A stretch of 12,572 nt of DNA from an uncultured Lachnospiraceae bacterium (lineage in GTDB: Bacteria; Bacillota; Clostridia; Lachnospirales; Lachnospiraceae), in NCBI GenBank assembly GCA_910584115.1, contig CAJTYN010000086.1:1-12572 (forward strand). Reading direction: 5' to 3'. The notes beneath the pieces are model-generated. The model ran no database searches. It was not told the origin of the DNA and saw only the letters and a program-made list of their open reading frames with translations. Below, piece after piece: positions 6,515 through 12,572 of the stretch. The translations under genes and the position numbers were made by a program. How positions within the stretch are numbered: the stretch's first letter is position 1; each line of letters opens with the position of its first letter.

Positions 6515-7447
6515 TTACAGGATGATCGTACCGGTCTTTCCCAGGTACCCGGCCTTCGTATGGGGCAGGTCGGTGATGATGGCGCGGCGGTCCTTGCCGT
6601 TTTCTACGAAGGAGACGCCGGCCTGGAATTTGGGGAGCATGGAGCCGGGCGCGAAATGGCCCTCTTCCATATATCTCTTGGCATCCTCCACGGAGATGTT
6701 CTCTAAGTAAGTCTCCCGGTCGGTGTCTTTATGCAGGCTGACCTTTTCCACGCCGGTGATGATCAAAAGGTCGTCGGCGTTGATCAGCTCGGCCAGTTTG
6801 CCGCAGAGCAGGTCTTTTTCGATCACGGCGCTGGCGCCTTTTAGCTCGATCCCCTGCTCCATGACCGGGATTCCGCCCCCGCCCCCGGCGATCACCACCT
6901 GATCCGCCGCCAGCAGGGCCTTGATGGCGTCCAGCTCGACGATGGACTGGGGTCTGGGCGCGGCCACGATCCGGCGGTAATTGCCGTCGGGTAGCTCGGT
7001 CACGAAATTGCCTTTTTTCTCTTCTTCCTCGGCTTCCTCATGGGTCAGGGTGCGCCCGATGATCTTCTCCGGTTCGGCGAAAGCATCGTCGTAAGGATCG
7101 ATGGTCACCTGGGTCAGCACGGTGCACACGGGCTTGTAGATGCCCCGGGAGATCAGCTCGGCCCGGATGGAATTCTGCAGGTCGTAGCCGATGTAGCCCT
7201 GGCTCATGGCCGAACAGACGGACATGGGTGCGAACGTATAATCGGGATGGGATTTGCCAAATTCATTCATCGCGGTGTGGATCATGCCCACCTGGGGGGC
7301 GTTGCTGTGGGAGATGACGATCCGGAGTCCCTGTTCCACCAGGTCGGCGATGGCTTTTGCGGATCTTTTGGTCGCCTCTTTTTGTTCTGGCAGCGTGGTC
7401 CCCAGGGCGGTGTGCCCCAGGGCGACGACTACTGTTTTATCACTCAT
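6515..7447 (-). CDS. arcC: Carbamate kinase family protein
   Basis: This protein has 310 residues, the usual family length. Carbamate kinases transfer phosphate between carbamoyl phosphate and ADP in the cytoplasm, for example in arginine or purine fermentation. The start is taken at 7447 (MSDKTVVVALG), where the family N-terminus begins; the open frame extends 17 codons further upstream but those residues are not family-like. Family marks: MSVCSAMSQGYIGYDLQN (75-92), TQVTIDP, K128, GGGGGIPV (188-195), a lysine at 211, and GHFAPGSMLPK (263-273). Unusual are GHTA (11-14) for the usual GGNA, SHSNAPQVG (46-54) for SHGNGPQVG, IEKD (209-212) for IDKD, and no DAGRG loop near 154. It most resembles YqeA-like and other Clostridial carbamate kinases. 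No arcA, arcB or other partner gene is nearby, so its pathway is not shown. Altered or lost activity is possible. Confidence 0.85.
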   Translation of the reverse strand: MSDKTVVVALGHTALGTTLPEQKEATKRSAKAIADLVEQGLRIVISHSNAPQVGMIHTAMNEFGKSHPDYTFAPMSVCSAMSQGYIGYDLQNSIRAELISRGIYKPVCTVLTQVTIDPYDDAFAEPEKIIGRTLTHEEAEEEEKKGNFVTELPDGNYRRIVAAPRPQSIVELDAIKALLAADQVVIAGGGGGIPVMEQGIELKGASAVIEKDLLCGKLAELINADDLLIITGVEKVSLHKDTDRETYLENISVEDAKRYMEEGHFAPGSMLPKFQAGVSFVENGKDRRAIITDLPHTKAGYLGKTGTIIL

Positions 7448-7480
7448 AGGTTCATTCCCTTTCTTGTTTTTATAAAGTCT

Positions 7481-7509
7481 ATTATAGCGGCGGCTCATAA
7501 AAAAAGCAA
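7481..7509 (-). promoter_or_regulatory. Promoter for the carbamate kinase gene
   Basis: On the - strand, TTGCTT (7509-7504) and a perfect TATAAT (7486-7481) are 17 bp apart. Transcription should start near 7474, about 27 nt before the ATG at 7447; an AAGGGA ribosome binding site precedes the ATG. The -35 overlaps the T tract of the adjacent hairpin. Confidence 0.65.
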
Positions 7510-7545
7510 GCGGCCCGGCGTTTTACCGGACCTGCCTGCTTTTTT
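7498..7545. terminator. Terminator-like hairpin, possibly bidirectional
   Basis: Runs of A on the left and T on the right flank an imperfect GC-rich stem: GCAAGCGGCCCGG pairs with CCGGACCTGCCTGC around a CGTTTTA loop. Each strand carries a run of at least six T after the stem. It sits between divergent genes, so it may block read-through from either side rather than end a gene visible here. Confidence 0.55.
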
Positions 7546-7686
7546 GAGGGGGGAGATAGAGAGTGGTCATTCATCTATCCAAGAAAGATTATATAAGAGA
7601 AATGTGAGTAAAGTATGACTGATCTATAAAAGAAACGGAAAAAATATAAACAGTCCATAAAGAAAATATAAGATTTTGATTTTTTC

Positions 7687-7715
7687 TTGTATATGCATCT
7701 GAGATGTGGTATATT
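7687..7715 (+). promoter_or_regulatory. Candidate promoter for the VWA surface-protein gene
   Basis: TTGTAT (7687-7692) and TATATT (7710-7715) are 17 bp apart, with TGG before the -10. Predicted start near 7722, leaving a leader of about 175 nt. Bases 7546-7686 upstream are AT-rich with no gene or other site that I recognise. Confidence 0.5.
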
Positions 7716-7721
7716 GAGTCT

Positions 7722-7896
7722 GCCAGGGCGTTCTGCTCTGGTGTCGATCTTCGGCCAGTTCGGCCATTTTCCAGCTTTTGATCAGCTTTTTTAACAGGCA
7801 GGTTTTTAGGAAGGGGGGATGCCCATGAGGGCGGACAGTGCATGCGCGCAGAGAACAGTCTACTGATATATTTTTATATGAGAAAGGATATCTGAT
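7722..7896 (+). other. Long 5' leader of the VWA gene
   Basis: The leader contains a 7-bp hairpin (CCAGGGC 7723-7729 with GCTCTGG 7735-7741), a short AGCT/AGCT stem followed by a T run near 7780-7793, a GCCC/GGGC hairpin near 7821-7832 and a possible short reading frame. It does not match a riboswitch class that I can recall. AAAGGA at 7883-7888 is the ribosome binding site of the VWA gene. Confidence 0.35.
7819..7866 (+). CDS. Possible 15-residue leader peptide
   Basis: ATG at 7819 is preceded directly by AGGAAGGGGGG, a good Shine-Dalgarno stretch, and encodes MPMRADSACAQRTVY before TGA at 7864-7866, 30 nt ahead of the VWA start. There is no run of one regulatory amino acid. Purine-rich DNA before a chance ATG is the simple alternative. 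Confidence 0.2.
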   Translation: MPMRADSACAQRTVY

Positions 7897-10740
7897 ATGA
7901 GACAAAAGAGAAACAAAAAGAAACGTTTGGCGGCATGTCTGATGGGCGGGATCCTAAGCCTGCTGGCGGTCATCGGAGGGACAGCGACGACCTGCGCTCA
8001 GGCAGACCAGCAGGGTCCTCAGGAGATCCGGCTGGAAAAAACAGCTTCCTGGGTATCCCCGGCCGACTATCGGGCGCAGATCAACCTGAAAGTCACCGGC
8101 ATCGAGAGATACACACAGAAAGAAGTCCCGATCTCGGTCATCCCGATCCTGGATGTGACCGGCAGTATGGACCATTGCGATACGCCGGGACATTTCCGGA
8201 AGCTGTATCATCACTGGGTGGGCTTTTTTGAGGATGCGGCCGCGATCTGGCAGGAGATCATCGTGCCCGCGCTGCCCACGCCGGAGGAATATGGCCAGAT
8301 GGGCCTGGAAAACGCGGACAATATGTTCCTGAGCCTCCCGCCGGAACTGGATCCTTCGGGAAAATGCCGTCTGGCTTATCTGAAAGGCAGGGGCGACCAG
8401 GCAGATTACTATGCCATGACCCATTGGCGGGTGTTCTACGTCACAGACGATGTGACGCCGCTGCGCCCGCTGAGAGAACTAAATGACGGGGGCTACGCGT
8501 ATGGACATTCGGTCTTCAGGGACGGCGTGTATCTGCCGGTGGGAACGGCTGAGCAGGCAGGCCCTTATATCGCCTGGTCCTATACGAATTACAGAGAACC
8601 CGGCCACGGGTGCGCGTATTCACGCATGGACCAGTTAAAAGAAGGCTACACCCAGTTCATCCAGACTCTCTTTGAAAATCCGGGCGCCCGGGTCTGTCCG
8701 GTGGCCTTTGTCGGCGGCTATTATATCAACGGATGGACGGACAACGCCCAGGAAGCGGCAGATTTCATCGCCCAGGAACGATACCTAGAGAGCGAACAGG
8801 TGCTCCCGGACCGTAATTATGGGACAAATTATGAGGCGGCGCTGGCGGGAGCCATAGACGCCGTGGCGAGGATGGAGACGAAGGGGGATAAAGAGAATAC
8901 CTTTGCGATCTTGTTCGCGGACGGGGCTGCATCCAGCGGGTATGACCATTCCTCCGGGAAACTCGATCCCAGCCGTATCGATCCCCACAGCTTTGGGATG
9001 CCGGATCAGGATGAGAGCTGGTATCCGATCTATGCCCAATGGGCGGTGGAAGACGCGGAACTCCTCAAGAGCGCGGTGCCGGTCTACAGTGTGGGCTATG
9101 GAACGTCGCTGGATGAGGGAAATGCGATGGAGACACTTCAGAAGATCAGTTCCGGCGGCGAGTATTTTATCGACAGCCGTTCTACATCATATCAGACAGT
9201 CACGGACATCTTCCGTGCGATCTATTCTGATATCATCTATAAAGCGACAAAAGTACATATCGTCGACTACATCTCTGAATTTTGGGACATCGGAGCGGAC
9301 AGTCTGCCCGAAGGATGCCAGGTGGAGCAGATCCAGGTGACCGGCCAGAACGGGCAGCCCGCGGCCATTTACAAGCTGACCTATCCGGTCACCCGGGAAA
9401 TGGGGGCAGACGGGCAGGAGGAGATCCAGATCCCGGTGATCCTGCGCGAAGGATACCGGGATGTGCAGGAGAGAACGGCGTACGAGACAGACCAGGATGC
9501 CCCGTTGGATAAAGGCGCAGAGGAATCGGAAGAGAAAGGCGCCTATGTGGAATATGTGGACCTGGACGGGAAAGAGCGGCGCACATCCGCGGAAACGCCC
9601 AGACTGGACGTATATCCGTCCCAGCCGGACTTTCTGCTGGAAAAAGAAGCCGTGACGCCGAAAGTCAGGGCCGGGGAAGAGGCCCGGTACAGCTTCAGGC
9701 TGGTCAATCGCGGGCAGGCAGAATGGACAGACATCCGTCTGGAAGATGTTTTTGCCCGCCAGGATATAAAGCTCTCGTTCGACCAGGCAGAGGGTGCCGC
9801 CCTGGAAAAAGACGGGGAATGCATATGCATCGGGCACCTGGGGCTGGGGGAGGAGAGGATCCTCACCGGCAGGGCGCAGATCCCTGAAGACGCCCAGGGC
9901 AGTCTGGAAAATACCGTGACAGCCACAGCCAAAGATCCCAGAGATCCGGGCAGGGAGATCACAAAAGAGGCAGAGGCTTCTCTCACGGTCGATCCCCTGT
10001 TGATGGACTTTGAGGTGGAGAAGACGGTGGACAAGGCCCAGGCCGCGCCGGGAGAGGTGCTGACCTATCAGATCCGGATCGTCAACACCGGGGAGAGACA
10101 GATGCATTCTACGGTGGCCACGGACCGATCTTCCCAAGCGGATATACGGGCCGTCTTCCAGGAACAGGAGGGCGTAGCCTTAAGAGAGGAAGGGACACAG
10201 GCCGTGATCGAGAGCATCCTTCCAGGAGAGGAAGTGCTCCTGACGGCGACAGCCGAGATCCCGGAGGACTTTACAGAAGAGGAGCTGATCAATACTGTGC
10301 TGGTGTCACCGGACGGCGGCACCGGTCAGGAGAAGACCAGCCAGGTGACAGTCATCGTAAAGAAGACAGTCTCGGGGGATGCGGTCTCGGGGGATACCGT
10401 CTCAGGAGATACAGTGAGCGGCGATAAAGGTCAGCAGTCCCCCCAGGCTACGATCACAGCCACGCCGGCTACAGTCTCGCCGGGCGCATCATCGGCAAAC
10501 GGCAGCCACACGGTGACGGCCACGCCCAGGCCGGGTATGGGGACGAGTACAGGGTCGGGTACGGGAACGAATGCGGGGACGAACACAGGAACGAATACAG
10601 GAAGCGGAACAGGCGGGAAAGGCAGCGCGCCCAATACAGGCGACCATGCGCCGATCCTGCCGCTCATCCTCCTGCTGGGCGTTTCCGGGATCGTCCTTCT
10701 GATCTTGGGCCATTGCAGGAAGAGACGGATCGAACGATAA
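7897..10740 (+). CDS. Sortase-anchored VWA-domain surface protein with DUF11-like repeats
   Basis: This 947-residue cell-surface protein has a signal peptide (residues 1 to about 36, basic start then LSLLAVIGG) and AAAGGA 8 nt before the start. A VWA-like domain spans about 78-448. It has a metal-site motif DVTGSM (86-91), a helix SRMDQLKEGYTQFI (242 onward), GTNYEAAL (309-316), LFADGAAS near 339-346, and PVYSVGYGTSLDEGNAMETLQKIS. About 150 residues of unassigned sequence, including two Cys, separate the metal-site motif from that helix. A beta-rich linker domain follows (about 449-577), then two DUF11-like repeats (about 579-705 and 704-825, each with ...VRAGEEARYSF or APGEVLTYQI). Next are four VSGD repeats (824-843), a Ser/Thr/Gly-rich stalk and APNTGD (911-916), then a hydrophobic segment (919-939) and CRKRRIER tail. 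This is an LPXTG-type signal with Ala for Leu. An adhesin or pilus-tip-like role is inferred. Codon use is GC-rich. Confidence 0.88.
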   Translation: MRQKRNKKKRLAACLMGGILSLLAVIGGTATTCAQADQQGPQEIRLEKTASWVSPADYRAQINLKVTGIERYTQKEVPISVIPILDVTGSMDHCDTPGHFRKLYHHWVGFFEDAAAIWQEIIVPALPTPEEYGQMGLENADNMFLSLPPELDPSGKCRLAYLKGRGDQADYYAMTHWRVFYVTDDVTPLRPLRELNDGGYAYGHSVFRDGVYLPVGTAEQAGPYIAWSYTNYREPGHGCAYSRMDQLKEGYTQFIQTLFENPGARVCPVAFVGGYYINGWTDNAQEAADFIAQERYLESEQVLPDRNYGTNYEAALAGAIDAVARMETKGDKENTFAILFADGAASSGYDHSSGKLDPSRIDPHSFGMPDQDESWYPIYAQWAVEDAELLKSAVPVYSVGYGTSLDEGNAMETLQKISSGGEYFIDSRSTSYQTVTDIFRAIYSDIIYKATKVHIVDYISEFWDIGADSLPEGCQVEQIQVTGQNGQPAAIYKLTYPVTREMGADGQEEIQIPVILREGYRDVQERTAYETDQDAPLDKGAEESEEKGAYVEYVDLDGKERRTSAETPRLDVYPSQPDFLLEKEAVTPKVRAGEEARYSFRLVNRGQAEWTDIRLEDVFARQDIKLSFDQAEGAALEKDGECICIGHLGLGEERILTGRAQIPEDAQGSLENTVTATAKDPRDPGREITKEAEASLTVDPLLMDFEVEKTVDKAQAAPGEVLTYQIRIVNTGERQMHSTVATDRSSQADIRAVFQEQEGVALREEGTQAVIESILPGEEVLLTATAEIPEDFTEEELINTVLVSPDGGTGQEKTSQVTVIVKKTVSGDAVSGDTVSGDTVSGDKGQQSPQATITATPATVSPGASSANGSHTVTATPRPGMGTSTGSGTGTNAGTNTGTNTGSGTGGKGSAPNTGDHAPILPLILLLGVSGIVLLILGHCRKRRIER
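10366..10425 (+). repeat. Four 15-nt repeats encoding [T/A]VSGD
   Basis: Residues 824-843 of the VWA protein are TVSGD, AVSGD, TVSGD, TVSGD. The DNA copies differ at synonymous sites (GTCTCGGGGGAT, GTCTCAGGAGAT, GTGAGCGGCGAT), so the repeat is kept at protein level rather than being freshly duplicated. It marks the start of the wall-spanning stalk. Confidence 0.8.
10541..10613 (+). repeat. Gly/Thr/Asn repeat stalk before the sorting signal
   Basis: Degenerate 6- and 12-nt periodicity (ACGGGAACGAAT, GGGACGAACACA, GGAACGAATACA) encodes GTNAGTNTGTNTGSGTG. It is a flexible spacer next to the wall and a likely site of in-frame length change. Confidence 0.65.
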
Positions 10741-10771
10741 CATTTTTGTGGCATAAGATGAAAAGGGAAGA

Positions 10772-10800
10772 TTGAAATATGGGGGCAGTTATGATATCCT
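10772..10800 (+). promoter_or_regulatory. Candidate promoter for murE-priA
   Basis: TTGAAA (10772-10777) and TATCCT (10795-10800) are 17 bp apart with TGA before the -10, an extended -10. Predicted start near 10807. No terminator is visible between the VWA stop (10740) and this site, so read-through is also possible. Confidence 0.5.
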
Positions 10801-10855
10801 TAGTAAAGTGGGTAACTAGTTCATGACATTTTTACGAGATATGATGGGGGTTTCT

Positions 10856-12328
10856 ATGGGTAGTAGAGGCATCTTGTTAAGGACTCTGCTGGAGGATCTG
10901 GAATACAGATGCTGCCAGGGGGACCTGGATATACAGATCATGGATGTGGTCAATGATTCCAGAAAAGCGGGACCCGGCTCTTTATTTTTATGTATCCACG
11001 GGGCTGTATCCGACGGGCATGACTACGTGGATCAGGTGGTGGAAAAAGGGGCCTGCGCCCTGGTGGTGGAACATCCGGTACAGGCGCCGGGGGACGTGAC
11101 GGTGATACAGGTCAGTGACAGCAGGTATGCGATGGCCTGTATCGCTGCCTGCTGGTTCGGGCATCCGGCCAGGGAAATGAAGACGATAGGCATCACAGGC
11201 ACAAAAGGAAAGACCACTGCTACCTATATGATACGGTCGATCCTGGAGAACGCAGGATATCGTGTGGGGCTGATCGGGACGATCGAGACGATCATAGGGG
11301 ACAGACATATCCCCGCCTCCCACACCACGCCGGAATCCATCGAGGTACAGCAGCGCTTCCGGGAGATGGCGGACTATGGCTGTGACTGCGTGGTCATGGA
11401 AGTCTCCTCCCAGGGGCTGATGCTGCACCGGACGGCGGGTTTTGTGTTCGACTACGGGATCTTTACGAATATCGAACCGGACCATATCGGACCCAATGAG
11501 CATACGAGCTTTGAACATTATCTGTCGTGCAAATCCATGCTCCTGCGCCAATGCAGGAGAGGGATCGTCAACCGGGACGACGAGCATTTCGAGCAGATGA
11601 TCGAAGGGCATACGTGCAGTCTGGAGACGTACGGTTTTTCAGAAGACGCGGACCTGCGGGCGGTCGACCCCCGGCTCATATCCCGGCCCGGGCAGCTGGG
11701 GATCGCGTATCGGGTTCAGGGCCTGCTGGATCTCCCGGTGGAGATCGACATACCGGGAAAGTTCAGCATCTATAATTCATTGACGGCCATCGCCGTCTGC
11801 AGGCATTTTCATGTGTCCCGGGACGATATCCTCCGCGCCTTAAGATGTGCGAAGGTAAAAGGGCGTGTGGAGATGGTCCCTGTATCGGATGCATTTACAT
11901 TGATGATCGATTATGCCCATAATGCCATGGCTCTAAAGAGCCTTTTGATCACCCTGCGGGAATATCGCCCTGCCCGGCTGGTCTGCCTCTTTGGATGCGG
12001 AGGGAACCGCTCCAGGGCCAGGCGCTTCGAGATGGGCGAGGTATCCGGGGAACTGGCAGACCTTACGATCATCACCTCGGATAATCCCAGGGACGAGGAT
12101 CCCCAGGCGATCATCGACGACATCAAGCAGGGGATCAAAAAGACCCGCGGAGAGTACGTGGAGATCAAAGACAGGAAAGAAGCGATCGCCTACGCCATAC
12201 ACCACGGCCAGCCCGGGGATATCATCATACTTGCCGGCAAAGGACATGAAGATTACCAGGAGATAAAAGGAAAGAAGTACCCGATGGATGAGCGGGTGCT
12301 GATCCGGGAGATACTGGAAGAAGGTTGA
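10856..12328 (+). CDS. murE: UDP-N-acetylmuramyl-tripeptide synthetase (MurE family, meso-diaminopimelate type)
   Basis: MurE adds the third stem-peptide residue to UDP-MurNAc-L-Ala-D-Glu in the cytoplasm, using ATP. Seen here: an N-terminal VNDSRKAGPGSLFLCI block, the P-loop GTKGKTT (115-121), HTTPES, VVMEVSSQG, the probable carbamylated lysine K226 in LSCKSMLL, VKGRVEMV, DYAHNA (352-357), FGCGGNRSRARR (379-390) and DNPRDEDP (409-416). The DNPR motif is known to mark meso-diaminopimelate specificity. The start at 10856 gives 490 residues, a normal length, and has GGGGG 5 nt upstream; in-frame ATGs at 10823, 10841 and 10844 are possible but have weaker sites. DYAHNA and GCGGNRSRARR differ from the commoner DYAHTPD and GCGGDRDRTKR, so this may be a second MurE-like paralogue rather than the sole enzyme. 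It overlaps priA by 4 nt. Confidence 0.88.
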   Translation: MGSRGILLRTLLEDLEYRCCQGDLDIQIMDVVNDSRKAGPGSLFLCIHGAVSDGHDYVDQVVEKGACALVVEHPVQAPGDVTVIQVSDSRYAMACIAACWFGHPAREMKTIGITGTKGKTTATYMIRSILENAGYRVGLIGTIETIIGDRHIPASHTTPESIEVQQRFREMADYGCDCVVMEVSSQGLMLHRTAGFVFDYGIFTNIEPDHIGPNEHTSFEHYLSCKSMLLRQCRRGIVNRDDEHFEQMIEGHTCSLETYGFSEDADLRAVDPRLISRPGQLGIAYRVQGLLDLPVEIDIPGKFSIYNSLTAIAVCRHFHVSRDDILRALRCAKVKGRVEMVPVSDAFTLMIDYAHNAMALKSLLITLREYRPARLVCLFGCGGNRSRARRFEMGEVSGELADLTIITSDNPRDEDPQAIIDDIKQGIKKTRGEYVEIKDRKEAIAYAIHHGQPGDIIILAGKGHEDYQEIKGKKYPMDERVLIREILEEG

Positions 12329-12572
12329 ATAGAAGATTGAGTGCGAAGCTGTACGCCGATGTTGTCGTGGATATCTCCAGCAAGAACCTGGATAAGGTCT
12401 TCCAATATGAGGTCCCGCCGGATCTGGAAGATCGGATCTGTGTGGGTGTGGTGGTCAGCGTGCCATTCGGGCAGGGGGACCGGGAAGTGGCCGGGTACGT
12501 GGTCGCGCTGTCTGCTCGTCCTGCCTGGGAGGACGGGAAGATCAAGACGATCCGGTCCCTGAAGAACAGCGC
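12325..12572 (+). CDS. priA: Primosomal protein N' (PriA) helicase, N-terminal part, cut by window edge
   Basis: The frame runs off the right edge, giving about 82 residues. YADVVVDISSKNLDKVFQY, then VPPDLED, GVVVSVPFGQGDREVAGYVV, match the N-terminal 3' DNA-end-binding domain of PriA, the helicase that reloads the replisome at stalled forks. The ATPase and zinc motifs would lie beyond the window. No ATG lies ahead of this block. TTG at 12325 shares the sequence TTGA with the murE stop (4-nt overlap), with GGAAGAAGG just upstream; TTG at 12337 is the alternative. The overlap implies translational coupling to murE. Confidence 0.9.
   Translation, partial: MNRRLSAKLYADVVVDISSKNLDKVFQYEVPPDLEDRICVGVVVSVPFGQGDREVAGYVVALSARPAWEDGKIKTIRSLKNS

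Noticed and set aside
6307..6525. + strand 72-codon frame
   Set aside because: The opposite strand explains this DNA as IS256 transposase remnant.
7040..7618. + strand open frame opposite the carbamate kinase gene
   Set aside because: It is antisense to a clear family member, runs through the promoter and hairpin, and has no domain.
9187..10137. Long - strand open frame (316 codons) opposite the VWA gene
   Set aside because: Low-complexity Arg/His/Pro/Leu-rich product without domains. It arises from the GC-rich codon bias of the real + strand gene.
10988..11611. - strand open frame opposite murE
   Set aside because: Antisense to conserved murE motifs, with no ribosome binding site or domain.

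Overview
The window looks like chromosomal DNA of a Gram-positive, gut-type Clostridia, most likely Lachnospiraceae. The evidence is an Rpn-type nuclease of the form common in that family, BspA-type leucine-rich-repeat and Ig-like secreted proteins, a VSGD-repeat stalk with an NTGD sorting signal, and AGGAGG-like ribosome binding sites. The species call is inference. No phage, CRISPR array, rRNA or tRNA gene was seen.

Layout: (1) Bases 1-1240 are GC-rich. They hold the 3' end of an unidentified + strand gene, a hairpin terminator, and a convergent Rpn/PD-(D/E)XK nuclease gene on the - strand. (2) Bases about 1240-6060 are visibly AT-rich. A promoter with a palindrome at its -35 leads to a 965-residue secreted LRR/Ig-like protein, followed by a second secreted Ig/FN3-like gene that is split by a single-base frameshift in a T run. 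A strong terminator follows. (3) Bases 5984-6512 hold a decayed IS256/Mutator-type element on the - strand: one probable terminal repeat plus a transposase remnant with stops and internal deletions. It abuts the stop codon of the next gene. (4) Bases 6515-7545 hold a - strand carbamate kinase gene with altered substrate-loop motifs, a good promoter and a hairpin terminator. (5) Bases 7687-10740 are GC-rich. A promoter with a long leader drives a 947-residue sortase-anchored von Willebrand factor A (VWA) surface protein with two DUF11-like repeats. (6) Bases 10772-12572 hold a murE-type ligase gene overlapping the 5' end of priA.

How the parts fit: three genes encode extracellular proteins. 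Two are secreted without a visible wall anchor (LRR/Ig, Ig/FN3) and one is sortase-anchored (VWA). Region 2 looks like an acquired surface-protein module between housekeeping DNA, flanked by an Rpn nuclease gene and an IS remnant. murE and priA are core genes of peptidoglycan synthesis and replication restart. I did not find a convincing new multi-gene system. The best leads are the frameshifted secreted protein, the VWA domain with a large insertion after its metal-site motif, the altered carbamate kinase active site, and the palindrome at the LRR-gene promoter.
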